A stretch of 64,000 bases of DNA from Cycloclasticus sp. (lineage in GTDB: Bacteria > Pseudomonadota > Gammaproteobacteria > Methylococcales > Cycloclasticaceae), in NCBI GenBank assembly GCA_040743155.1, contig JBFLJU010000001.1:1707144-1771143 (forward strand). The letters run 5' to 3'. Made by a program: the position numbers and the translations under genes. The notes beneath the pieces were generated by a model. That model saw only the letters and a program-made list of their open reading frames with translations, was not told where the DNA came from and did not search any database. Numbering within the stretch: the first letter of the stretch is position 1; every line of letters begins with the position of its first letter. Below, piece by piece: positions 56,090 through 64,000 of this stretch.

Positions 56090-57052
56090 CTAACATTTTA
56101 TAAATCTCTTCAATTTTCTAAGCTTCAAGTAGAGAATATTTGGAATAAACTTCAATACCAGATTCAACCATGGGCTTTTCGTACCACTAAATATGTTTTT
56201 CTCTGTAAAATCATCAGCATCAACAAATGTACACACAAAATTTGGATGCTTAAGCGGGAAACTAAGGCCCTTTACTTCTAAAGATTGAAACCTCCCCTTG
56301 ACCTTACAATTACTAGCATCAGGGCCGAAACCAACATTCGAGACCAAATTCACATTAGGTAAGATTGTCACTGTGTTATTCATATAAGAGGCTAAAGAAA
56401 GCAGGTAGTCCCAATGTAGCCTCCTTTTTTTATCAAACATTTCCTGATAAATACCCCTCCAGTGGCCAATCTCTTTTTTATTAAAAAAAGAACTTCTAAG
56501 ACCATTAATTTCTTTATATTCTGGCCAAGCTTTCATAGAAAAATCAACTTGCTCCCAAGTTCTCTTCCAAGTTGCCCACCCCCAAATATGCGTATACCTT
56601 GAAAAGTAATAACTCTCTTTCGTTTTATTGGTTCCCAACTGAAAATTATTACCTGAAATTAATGCTATTCGTGTATCTTTTTCATAATACTCAAGTAACT
56701 CACTACAAAACGTAAAGAATGAGCAGTGTGGAATACAGTCGTCCTCTAATATTATCGCCCTATCTACATGTGAAAAAACCCAAGTTATACCCTCAGACGT
56801 CGATTTAAAACTACCTTTATTAGTATCAGAGAAATTTTTGTAGAGGTCACAATCCCAATCAATCTTACTTACAATTTCCCTTGTTTTCTGACACTTCGCT
56901 TCATCATCAGGGTTACCTCTTCTAGCACCATCTGCCGTAATAAACAATTTCTTAGGCTTTATTTTTCGTATTTCATCGAATACTATTTTTGTTACTTCTG
57001 GACGATTGAAAATATGAAATGATATCGGCACCTCAAATAGTTGGCTACCCAT
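56090..57052 (-). CDS. GT2-like sugar transferase (HlpA/GNT-I-like)
   Basis: A 320-residue protein of the group sometimes called hemolytic protein HlpA-like. PISFHIFNRPEVTKIVFDEI, KLFITADGARRGNP, the acidic metal motif in RAIILEDDCIPH, and HIWGWATWKRTWEQVDF are its marks. The fold resembles GT-A enzymes such as GNT-I. It starts 2 bases from the preceding epimerase gene on the same strand, and it is AT-rich. Confidence 0.8.
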   Translation of the reverse strand: MGSQLFEVPISFHIFNRPEVTKIVFDEIRKIKPKKLFITADGARRGNPDDEAKCQKTREIVSKIDWDCDLYKNFSDTNKGSFKSTSEGITWVFSHVDRAIILEDDCIPHCSFFTFCSELLEYYEKDTRIALISGNNFQLGTNKTKESYYFSRYTHIWGWATWKRTWEQVDFSMKAWPEYKEINGLRSSFFNKKEIGHWRGIYQEMFDKKRRLHWDYLLSLASYMNNTVTILPNVNLVSNVGFGPDASNCKVKGRFQSLEVKGLSFPLKHPNFVCTFVDADDFTEKNIFSGTKSPWLNLVLKFIPNILYLKLRKLKRFIKC

Positions 57053-57054
57053 AC

Positions 57055-58251
57055 TTATTTAATACCTGCTTGAAACTCTTGCTGCTTATTCCAATATGAA
57101 TCACATGGAATCTTATCTAAATCACATCTATCAATATATTTTCTCGTAATACTTACAACTTCTTCCATTAAACTATCTTCTAGTTTTATTGGTTTTAACC
57201 CATGCCCAAGGAAACTTTCATTTGTAACATGTAATTCATTTTCATTATCTTCCTTCCTAGGATTAGGAATAAGCTCTATTACTGAACCCGTAATTTCAGA
57301 AATTAATTTCGCCAACTCTCTCACTTTATGAGTTTCCGTCATTTGATTATAGATCTTAACTCGCTCACCTTTCTTAGGAGCAGTCTCAATAGCAATTTTT
57401 ATACACCTAACAGTATCTTGTATATGAATAAAAGCCCGCGTTTGTCCACCTGTCCCATGGACGGTTAATGGGTACTTAACAGCAGCCTGCATTAAAAAAC
57501 GATTAAGCACAGTTCCATAATCTCCATCATAATCAAAGCGATTAATTAGCCTTACATCCTTTTTAGTTTCTTCAGTTTGTGTCCCCCACACAATACCTTG
57601 GTGTAAATCAGTAACTCTAACTTCATCATTTTTATTGTAGTAGGCGAACATTAACTGATCTTGGGTCTTCGTCATATGGTAGATACTGCCAGGATTTACT
57701 GGGTATAGTATTTCTCGCTCAACAATCTCACCTGAATCTTTTTCTAATTTAACAGTCAAATACCCCTCAGGTATTTTCATCCCAGCTGTCCCATAGCCAT
57801 AAACTCCCATTGTTCCCAAGTGAACAATATGAATATCTTGCCCTGACTCAACAACTGCGGCCAGAAGGTTATTAGTACCATTTAAGTTATTATTGACAGT
57901 GTATCTTTTGTGTTGAGAACTTTTCATTGAGTAAGGGGCTGCTCTTTGTTCTGCAAAGTGGATGATAGCCTCTGGCTGAACTTTCTCTATTAATCTCAAA
58001 AGTCCATCATAGTCTTGAGCGACATCTATATTACAGAATTCAATTTTCTTTCCTGATACCTGACTCCATGCTAACAAACGAACACCCATTGGCCTTATTG
58101 GCGTTAAACTGTTCGTTTCTAATTCATTATCGATATTTCTCCGTGAGAAATTATCCACAATAATTACCTCATACCCTTGTTCAGATAAATGTAAGCTTGT
58201 TGGCCATCCGCAAAACCCGTCACCACCTAATATAATAATTTTTTTATTCAT
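57055..58251 (-). CDS. UDP-sulfoquinovose synthase-like (SQD1 family) SDR
   Basis: A 398-residue extended SDR that resembles plant and cyanobacterial SQD1: NAD motif GGDGFCGWPTSLHL (residues 9-15 core), VDNFSRRNIDNEL, HFAEQRAAPYSM, LGTMGVYGYG, catalytic Tyr191 and Lys195 in YHMTK (Thr147 in LGTMG), TDLHQGIVWGTQTEET, FGTALNR-like YGTVLNRFLMQAAV, and VHGTGGQTRAFIHIQDTVRC. SQD1 adds sulfite to UDP-glucose to form UDP-sulfoquinovose. In a glycan cluster the product may enter a polysaccharide, or this may be a relative with another C6 modification. Confidence 0.85.
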   Translation of the reverse strand: MNKKIIILGGDGFCGWPTSLHLSEQGYEVIIVDNFSRRNIDNELETNSLTPIRPMGVRLLAWSQVSGKKIEFCNIDVAQDYDGLLRLIEKVQPEAIIHFAEQRAAPYSMKSSQHKRYTVNNNLNGTNNLLAAVVESGQDIHIVHLGTMGVYGYGTAGMKIPEGYLTVKLEKDSGEIVEREILYPVNPGSIYHMTKTQDQLMFAYYNKNDEVRVTDLHQGIVWGTQTEETKKDVRLINRFDYDGDYGTVLNRFLMQAAVKYPLTVHGTGGQTRAFIHIQDTVRCIKIAIETAPKKGERVKIYNQMTETHKVRELAKLISEITGSVIELIPNPRKEDNENELHVTNESFLGHGLKPIKLEDSLMEEVVSITRKYIDRCDLDKIPCDSYWNKQQEFQAGIK

Positions 58252-58415
58252 GAATTACTCTCTATTTTCCTCACCACTATTCAATATGCCCCCCTTTTAG
58301 AGTTTTCATATTGAATAATTACAATTTCAGAACCGCCCAACTTTCCATTTGTTAAGCCCCTTTACAAAAGCACTCTCATAGAATCTTAAGGAGGTATCAA
58401 AAAACTCATATGATT

Positions 58416-59066
58416 TCACTTGACCCCTTCAACATATAAGGTCTCCCATTTTCTCTCTTTAATATCAAGCTCTAATTTTTGGTCACGGCTCTTATTGAAT
58501 GACATTCTTTTTATATCTACAAACCCCGCTTCAGCTAAAGAGCTGCTCAACAACTCATAGTCCCAAGTTGAATTATGGAAGTAATTTTGCGTGATATTTC
58601 TAATGGCTAAGCAACCATTCTTATACCTTTTATTAAACTCACGATGGTCAAAGATTTCATCATCAGCAATATAGAAATTAACGTATCTTTCTATATCTGG
58701 CACCGTAATTCTAATGACGGCACCTTTTTTTGATACTCTATATAGTTCTCTTAACAGCGCATCAGCTTGACGTGGATACAAGTGCTCCAATGTATGCTCT
58801 GAATACACACCTTCAAAGACCTCCCCCTCACAATTAAGCGGATACCTTAAGTCTAAATACCATTCTTTCTTGAATGTTTTTTTCCAAAACTTAAAAGGAC
58901 CAAAAAAATCAGCGTTAACATATCCCTTGATAATGTTACTTCCACAGCCTAGGTTCAAATAGTTACTCTTCCCGTATAACTTAGGCGTCGTCTTCAAGAA
59001 ACACCGACCCAAAAGGCTCTTTAGTTCAAAGATGGCCAAACTTTTAACATTCAACTCATATTCCAT
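58416..59066 (-). CDS. Class I SAM-dependent methyltransferase
   Basis: A 216-residue protein. Core motifs: LNLGCGSNIIKGYVNADF (motif I-like, glycan-associated Methyltransf_11 type), VYSEHTLEHLYPRQADALLRELYRV, AVIRITVPDIERYV. The ATG at 59066 with an AAGG element in front is preferred to a TTG/ATG 27 bases upstream. The start overlaps the flippase stop region by 11 bases. AT-rich. Confidence 0.85.
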   Translation of the reverse strand: MEYELNVKSLAIFELKSLLGRCFLKTTPKLYGKSNYLNLGCGSNIIKGYVNADFFGPFKFWKKTFKKEWYLDLRYPLNCEGEVFEGVYSEHTLEHLYPRQADALLRELYRVSKKGAVIRITVPDIERYVNFYIADDEIFDHREFNKRYKNGCLAIRNITQNYFHNSTWDYELLSSSLAEAGFVDIKRMSFNKSRDQKLELDIKERKWETLYVEGVK

Positions 59067-60387
59067 TTCGATAACGCCTTTGTAACAAACCAATTAAAAA
59101 CATGCTTTTTGTTAACATAAAAAAAACATCCCTTGTTCTCCCATGAACAAGTAACAATCCATAGCCAGAAATTGCATATGAAATTACTGTCGCAATAGCC
59201 GCACCAATTAAACCCACCTTATTAATAAGAAAATAGTTGATAACTATGTTTGAAATCATGCCGATTACTGTATTGATACTCGAATAAATCTGTAAATTCT
59301 CATTTAGTAGCCACCTTCCACTTGCAACCCCCATAAAAACAAAAAGTATCGCACAGGCATGCACCATTAAAATACTGGTTGCTTGGGCGTAATCATTTCC
59401 ATACAAGAGTCGAACCATATCTTCTGACAAAAAAACCAAGGGCACAACAATCAACAATGATAACAGCACCATTAAATCAAAAAAAAACTGGAGTCTCTTA
59501 ACATAAAAACCTTCACTAATTTCTTTTGCATTAACAATGGCTGGAAACATTGAATTAGCTACAACTACAGGGATAAAATACCAAGCTTCACTAATTTTTA
59601 CCGCAGCCGCATATTGCCCAACCGACTCAACACCAAGCATTTTCATAATCATTATTTGATCAGCCTTCACATAAATAGAAATAGCAAAACTACTTAATAT
59701 CAACGGCCATGAATCATTAAGCAAACCTTTAGCCATTGCCCAATTAAAACTCCAGCTAGACAATTTAAACCCGCTCGTTTTTATATAAAAATAAACCAAG
59801 CCTATAGCCAATACAAGCCCATCAAATATTGTCATTAACGCAAAAGCCAGTAACGGTGCTTCATTTAAAAGAAGCATTATTTTAATAGCACTTGATAATG
59901 CCAAAGCCACAGCATTAGCAAGCGCTACATATTTAGATAACACTTTAGACTGATAGTAAAAATCAATGACATTAAAGCTTTGGAATATGGTCGCTGAGGC
60001 GATAATGAAAACTAACAGGTTGGTGTAGTCATCATTATTGGTAAATTGCACGGCTAAAAATAAAACGGGCAAGATGATGATAGCGCCTATTAGTTTTAAG
60101 CCAAATGCCGTGCCCAATAAGACATCCCGTTTGCTTTCATCTTTTACCAACTCCCTAACGACTATTCCATCTAAGCCTAGGGTAGCAATGGCGGTAAAAA
60201 GAAAGACAAAGCTTTGAGCGTAACTTAGTAAACCAAATTTTTCTGGCCCTAAATAACGTGCGACCCATATACCTACAAATAGGCCAACGCCCATGCGTAA
60301 TATTCTTTCCCCCATTAGCCATGATGTGTTATGAAAATAACGCATGAAGCCAGCATTCTGTTTAAGTTGTTTTATTTTTTTTAGCAC
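59056..60387 (-). CDS. Wzx-like polysaccharide flippase
   Basis: A ~443-residue MATE-like membrane protein with 12 or more helices: YFHNTSWLMGERILRMGVGLFVGIWVARYLGPEKFGLLSYAQSF (in parts) is the characteristic Wzx/RfbX opening, VVANSMFPAIVNA follows mid-protein. It flips lipid-linked glycan units across the inner membrane. A longer frame would overlap the upstream glycosyltransferase by 74 bases; the GTG at 60387 with GGAA upstream avoids this. Confidence 0.88.
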   Translation of the reverse strand: MLKKIKQLKQNAGFMRYFHNTSWLMGERILRMGVGLFVGIWVARYLGPEKFGLLSYAQSFVFLFTAIATLGLDGIVVRELVKDESKRDVLLGTAFGLKLIGAIIILPVLFLAVQFTNNDDYTNLLVFIIASATIFQSFNVIDFYYQSKVLSKYVALANAVALALSSAIKIMLLLNEAPLLAFALMTIFDGLVLAIGLVYFYIKTSGFKLSSWSFNWAMAKGLLNDSWPLILSSFAISIYVKADQIMIMKMLGVESVGQYAAAVKISEAWYFIPVVVANSMFPAIVNAKEISEGFYVKRLQFFFDLMVLLSLLIVVPLVFLSEDMVRLLYGNDYAQATSILMVHACAILFVFMGVASGRWLLNENLQIYSSINTVIGMISNIVINYFLINKVGLIGAAIATVISYAISGYGLLLVHGRTRDVFFMLTKSMFLIGLLQRRYRNGI

Positions 60388-60406
60388 GTGATCGTATGCA
60401 TTCCTT

Positions 60407-61165
60407 TTATAAGTGCTTAACAAAAAACCGCACCTTACGATACGGTAGATATAACGCCCAATAAACCGCATAAATAACACGCATAGCAGTTGAGGTATTA
60501 TTTTCTAAATGAACTCTTTTTTCTTCTGAAAACCGCTGTTTTAAACTTACCCAGTCTTGCCTCGAACTCACACCTGTATCACGCATAACGGAAACCGTTA
60601 AATCAGTATAAATATCCATTGTCACATTATGCTGAAAGGATCTATAGAAAAAGTCATAATCCATTGCTATTTTAAAATCTGTATTAAAGCCGCCCAATTG
60701 TTCAAACAATGTTTTTTTACAAAAGGCTCCTTGATGCATTACGGGGGTTTTAAAGTATGTGCGCATTCCCAAAGGTTTTGTACTTTTTAGTATTTCCTTA
60801 CTTTTTGTTTTAAATAAAATATCAAACGCGTGTATATCAACATTAGTTTGCATGCGGCTAATTACTTTTGACAATACTGCGTCATCTGCTAAATAATCAT
60901 CCGCGTGCAGGAACAATAAATACTCCCCTGTTGCTAATTCCACCCCTTTATTCATCGCATCGGCAATACCCCCGTCAGGCTCAGATACCCAACTGGTTAG
61001 CTGCGATTCATACTGTTGAATAATACGCTTGGTTTTATCCGTTGAAGCGCCATCAACAATAATGTATTCAAATTCACAACTCTTTTGGCTGATAACACTT
61101 TGTATTGTTTGTTCTATGTATTGCTCAGCATTAAAGCAAACAGTAATTATGGTTATTTTAGGCAT
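60407..61165 (-). CDS. Glycosyltransferase family 2
   Basis: A 252-residue GT2 enzyme: ITIITVCFNAEQYIEQTIQSV, IIVDGASTDKTKRII, and the DXD-like HADDYLADDAV. WVSEPDGGIADAMNKGVELATGEYLLFLHADDYL (in parts) is typical of the WcaA/WbbD group. Sugar unknown. It heads the minus-strand half of the locus, divergent from pilB with a 177-base gap. Confidence 0.92.
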   Translation of the reverse strand: MPKITIITVCFNAEQYIEQTIQSVISQKSCEFEYIIVDGASTDKTKRIIQQYESQLTSWVSEPDGGIADAMNKGVELATGEYLLFLHADDYLADDAVLSKVISRMQTNVDIHAFDILFKTKSKEILKSTKPLGMRTYFKTPVMHQGAFCKKTLFEQLGGFNTDFKIAMDYDFFYRSFQHNVTMDIYTDLTVSVMRDTGVSSRQDWVSLKQRFSEEKRVHLENNTSTAMRVIYAVYWALYLPYRKVRFFVKHL

Positions 61166-61342
61166 ATACGGGCTATTATCTAGGTCTCAATCTAGTATAG
61201 ATTAATTGTGACTAAACAGCGCCCACACACAATAGTACTACCAGGTAGCACACGCTAACGCTAGACAAAGCCACGATATATACTAAACTATAGTAGATAA
61301 GGACATAGCTTCTTCATCAAGGATATTAAACTAAAAGGAAAT

Positions 61343-63055
61343 ATGGCAGTAACGAGCGAAAAAATTTATTTAGGCGGTTTAGCACGGCGGCTGGTACTAG
61401 ACGGCTTGATTACCGAAGAGGCTGCTCGCAAGCACTTTGAGGACGCTCGTAAAAAGAAAAAGTCTTTTGTTAGTTTTCTCGTTGAACAAAAAATCTTAGA
61501 CAGCCAAACCATTGCTCTTTCTGCTTCTGAAGAGTTTGGCGTTCCGCTTTTTGATATTAATGCACTCAACAAAGAAGTTATCCCTAAGGGTTTGGTGGAT
61601 GAAAAGTTAGTTCGTAAACACCACGCGCTACCCATGTATAAACGCGGCAATAAGTTGTTTGTTGCGGTGTCTGACCCAACAAACCTGCAAGCTCTAGATG
61701 AAATAAAGTTCCAAACAAGAATGAGCACCGAGGCTATTCTTGTTGAAGAAGACAAATTAACCCGCGTTATTGAAACCGCCATGGATGATGAAGATACATC
61801 CATGGATGACTTACTTGATGATGATCTCGACAACATCAACTTCGATGACGCTGACGCCGCACCCGCTGAAGACGACTTAGACAGTGATATTGACGATGCG
61901 CCGGTTGTTCGCTTTGTTAATAAAATTTTACTGGACGCCATTAAAAAAGGTGCGTCTGACATTCACTTTGAGCCTTATGAAAAAAGCTTCAGAATACGGA
62001 CGCGTCAAGACGGTATTTTGAAAGAGGTGGCATCGCCTCCGATGAATATTGCTAACAAGCTGACATCGCGCATTAAGGTCATGTCGCGTATGAATATATC
62101 TGAACGACGCATTCCTCAAGATGGTCGTATTAAAATGGCGCTATCGAAAAAAAGAGCCATCGACTTTCGTGTAAACACATGCCCGACGCTATACGGAGAG
62201 AAGATTGTATTGCGTATTCTCGACCCGACCAGTGCACAAGTAGGCATTGAACAATTGGGTTTTGATCCGAATCAACAAGCTGCTTTTTTGAAGGCCATTG
62301 AAAAACCTTACGGCATGATTTTAGTTACCGGCCCAACCGGTAGTGGTAAGACCGTTAGTTTATATACTGCTCTTAATATTCTAAATGAGCCGGATATCAA
62401 TATATCGACCGCTGAAGATCCCGTTGAGATAACAGTTGCAGGCATCAACCAAGTTAACGTTAACACTAAAACTGGGCTAACCTTTGCTGAAGCGCTTCGC
62501 GCGTTTTTGCGACAAGATCCTGATATCATCATGGTCGGTGAGATTCGTGACCTTGAGACCGCTGAGATTTCAGTTAAGGCCGCTCAAACCGGTCACTTGG
62601 TGCTGTCTACCCTGCATACGAACGACGCACCTCAAACACTAAACCGCTTAAACCAAATGGGCATCCCACCCTATAATATCGCTGCATCTGTCCTGCTAAT
62701 TATGGCGCAACGTTTGGCTAGAAAGTTATGTAAACGGTGTAAAAAAGAAGAAGAATTACCCGCTGACTTGCTAATAAAAGAGGGTTTCAAAGCAGAGGAT
62801 GCTGAAGGACTTACAACTTATAAGGCCGTCGGCTGTGATTACTGTGTCAACGGCTATAAAGGTCGTATTGGAATCTTTCAAGTAATGCCTGTTTCTGAAG
62901 CAATGGAAGACCTCATCATTCACGGGTGTTCGACTAAAGACCTTGAAAATCAATCTGCAAAAGAAGGTGTTTTGACACTCCGTGAGTCAGGTTTAGAAAA
63001 GATTAAAGCTGGCATTACCAGTATTGAAGAAATTAACCGAATTACAAAAGACTAA
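61343..63055 (+). CDS. pilB: Type IV pilus assembly ATPase PilB
   Basis: Drives pilus extension from the inner-membrane base. The 570-residue protein has the N1D domain (MshE-N type, ~1-145), an acidic Asp-rich linker (~148-186: DDEDTSMDDLLDDDLDN), Walker A GPTGSGKT at 330-337, the Asp box and Walker B region (RQDPDIIMVGEIRD), the His box (LVLSTLHTNDAP), and a zinc quartet (CKRCKK and CDYC). Ribosome-binding AAGGAA precedes the ATG. Confidence 0.96.
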   Translation: MAVTSEKIYLGGLARRLVLDGLITEEAARKHFEDARKKKKSFVSFLVEQKILDSQTIALSASEEFGVPLFDINALNKEVIPKGLVDEKLVRKHHALPMYKRGNKLFVAVSDPTNLQALDEIKFQTRMSTEAILVEEDKLTRVIETAMDDEDTSMDDLLDDDLDNINFDDADAAPAEDDLDSDIDDAPVVRFVNKILLDAIKKGASDIHFEPYEKSFRIRTRQDGILKEVASPPMNIANKLTSRIKVMSRMNISERRIPQDGRIKMALSKKRAIDFRVNTCPTLYGEKIVLRILDPTSAQVGIEQLGFDPNQQAAFLKAIEKPYGMILVTGPTGSGKTVSLYTALNILNEPDINISTAEDPVEITVAGINQVNVNTKTGLTFAEALRAFLRQDPDIIMVGEIRDLETAEISVKAAQTGHLVLSTLHTNDAPQTLNRLNQMGIPPYNIAASVLLIMAQRLARKLCKRCKKEEELPADLLIKEGFKAEDAEGLTTYKAVGCDYCVNGYKGRIGIFQVMPVSEAMEDLIIHGCSTKDLENQSAKEGVLTLRESGLEKIKAGITSIEEINRITKD

Positions 63056-63061
63056 AATATT

Positions 63062-64000
63062 ATGGCTGCTAATTCATCAAAAGTTACATATCTCTGGGAA
63101 GGAACCGACAACAAGGGCAACCGTAACAAAGGCGAAATTAATGCCCGTAGTGACGCCATTGTTAAAGCTGAATTACGCCGACAAGGCATTCGCCCAATAA
63201 AAGTTAAGAAAAAACCTCAAGCTTTGTTTGGCAACATGGGGCAAAAACCGATCGTACCCAAAGATATTGCCATCTTTAGTCGCCAACTTGCCACGATGAT
63301 GGCTGCTGGTATTCCGTTAGTTCAATCATTTGACATCATCGGCAAAGGACACGAAAAACCTGCCATGCAAGACATGCTGGCAGCCATTAAAGCCGACATT
63401 GAAGGCGGCTCGACGCTAGCCGAAAGCCTTAGTAAATTCCCTTTTCAATTTGACGAACTGTTTTGTAACCTAGTAGAAGCCGGTGAACACGCTGGTATTT
63501 TGGAAGAACTGTTGGTTAAAATCGCCGAGTACAAGGAAAAAACTGAAAGCCTAAAAGCTAAAATCAAAAAGGCCCTTACTTACCCCATTTCTGTTTTAAT
63601 TGTGGCGATTATCGTTACATCCATCTTGCTGGTGTTTGTAGTACCACAATTTGAAAGTTTATTTACTGGCTTTGGCGCGGACCTTCCTGCTTTCACCCAG
63701 ATGGTCGTTGAATTATCACGCTTTATGCAAGAATGGTGGTGGGCTGTGTTTGGTATCATCGGTGGCGTTGTATTTGCCATCATGCAGGTCAAAAAACGCT
63801 CGCGAAAATTCAACCATTTACTCGATAGAGTGGTTCTTAAAATGCCTATTATTGGCGACATTTTAAACAAGGCCGCGATTGCAAGGTATGCTAGAACCTT
63901 ATCAACCATGTCTGCCGCTGGCGTGCCTCTAGTCGAGGCACTTGAGTCAGTTGCAGGTGCAACCGGCAACATCGTCTACTCTGAAGCTGTTTTACAAATG
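63062..64000 (+). CDS. pilC: Type IV pilus inner membrane platform PilC (partial)
   Basis: The first 313 residues are inside the window. The protein has the T2SSF domains: FSRQLATMMAAGIPLVQSFDII, the first membrane helix SVLIVAIIVTSILLVFVVPQFESLF, and the second repeat LSTMSAAGVPLVEALESVAGAT. It couples PilB to the pilin pool. It begins 6 bases after pilB and continues beyond the window. Confidence 0.95.
   Translation, partial: MAANSSKVTYLWEGTDNKGNRNKGEINARSDAIVKAELRRQGIRPIKVKKKPQALFGNMGQKPIVPKDIAIFSRQLATMMAAGIPLVQSFDIIGKGHEKPAMQDMLAAIKADIEGGSTLAESLSKFPFQFDELFCNLVEAGEHAGILEELLVKIAEYKEKTESLKAKIKKALTYPISVLIVAIIVTSILLVFVVPQFESLFTGFGADLPAFTQMVVELSRFMQEWWWAVFGIIGGVVFAIMQVKKRSRKFNHLLDRVVLKMPIIGDILNKAAIARYARTLSTMSAAGVPLVEALESVAGATGNIVYSEAVLQM

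Noticed and set aside
58388..58405. Perfect Shine-Dalgarno TAAGGAGGT followed by ATG on the plus strand
   Set aside because: The frame it opens is only nine codons and lies antisense to the end of a methyltransferase; coincidental.
61366..61962. 198-codon frame antisense to pilB
   Set aside because: It is Ser/Ala-rich as expected from the reverse complement of a coding region, and the plus strand is unambiguous PilB.
1..64000. tRNA, rRNA or tmRNA genes and prophage or restriction-defence cassettes
   Set aside because: I looked through the intergenic gaps and saw no cloverleaf-like tails, no rRNA signatures and no phage, toxin-antitoxin or restriction genes. The MORN/YwqK-like gene at 36336 has no toxin partner.

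Overview
The window is an ordinary chromosomal segment of a Gram-negative, aerobic, probably marine gammaproteobacterium of moderate-to-low GC. The evidence is Bam/Lpt outer-membrane genes (bamC, bepA, lptF/lptG), gammaproteobacterial neighbourhoods (pcnB-folK-panB-panC, tusDCBE, dapA-bamC, pepA-holC-valS), type IV pilus genes, and a class I PHA synthase with a biosynthetic thiolase. An aromatic-acid-type MFS transporter at the left edge and a fluoroacetate-dehalogenase-type hydrolase hint at use of unusual organic acids. A Cycloclasticus/Methylophaga-like member of the Thiotrichales fits, but that placement is my inference. I saw no tRNA, rRNA, CRISPR array, prophage or intact insertion sequence.

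Layout. 0-3.7 kb: a transporter plus luciferase-like pair, greB, a YchJ-type protein, a PAS-GGDEF diguanylate cyclase and a SHOCT peptide. 3.8-10 kb: a minus-strand run dapA-bamC-MBL hydrolase-purL. 10-17 kb: peroxiredoxin, BON protein, AI-2E permease, CDF metal exporter, AlkA-like glycosylase, EamA permease, and a thioesterase coupled to a haloacetate dehalogenase. 17-23.5 kb: pcnB-folK-dNK-panB-panC-mscS-panD, giving the whole pantothenate branch except panE. 23.5-31.7 kb: lipid-binding-like and lipoprotein genes, a persulfide dioxygenase-rhodanese fusion, rraA, cobalamin adenosyltransferase, ispH, thiolase and a hydrolase whose 3' end runs into a five-copy 54-bp tandem repeat. 32-38 kb: potassium channel, phaC, two monohaem cytochromes c, grxC and hslR. 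38.2-49.2 kb: tusDCBE (tRNA 2-thiouridine sulfur relay), bepA, RDD protein, lptG/lptF, pepA, holC and valS, with a 476-bp palindrome-rich element with terminal inverted repeats inserted before valS. 49.3-61.2 kb: a tandem-receiver protein and a surface-glycan locus (six glycosyltransferases, two methyltransferases, a UDP-sulfoquinovose-synthase homologue and a Wzx-like flippase) that becomes visibly A+T-rich on the minus strand. 61.3-64 kb: pilB and the start of pilC.

The least ordinary points are: (i) the structured terminal-inverted-repeat element at 45857-46332; (ii) a degraded gmd (GDP-mannose 4,6-dehydratase) fossil inside the glycan locus at 53733-53879; (iii) an SQD1-type sulfoquinovose synthase in a glycan cluster; (iv) the 54-bp tandem array that starts inside a stop codon region; (v) a hydrolase with a complete set of fluoroacetate-dehalogenase residues; and (vi) a double-receiver protein whose first receiver has lost its phospho-acceptor Asp. 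I did not find a clear novel defence or mobile system.
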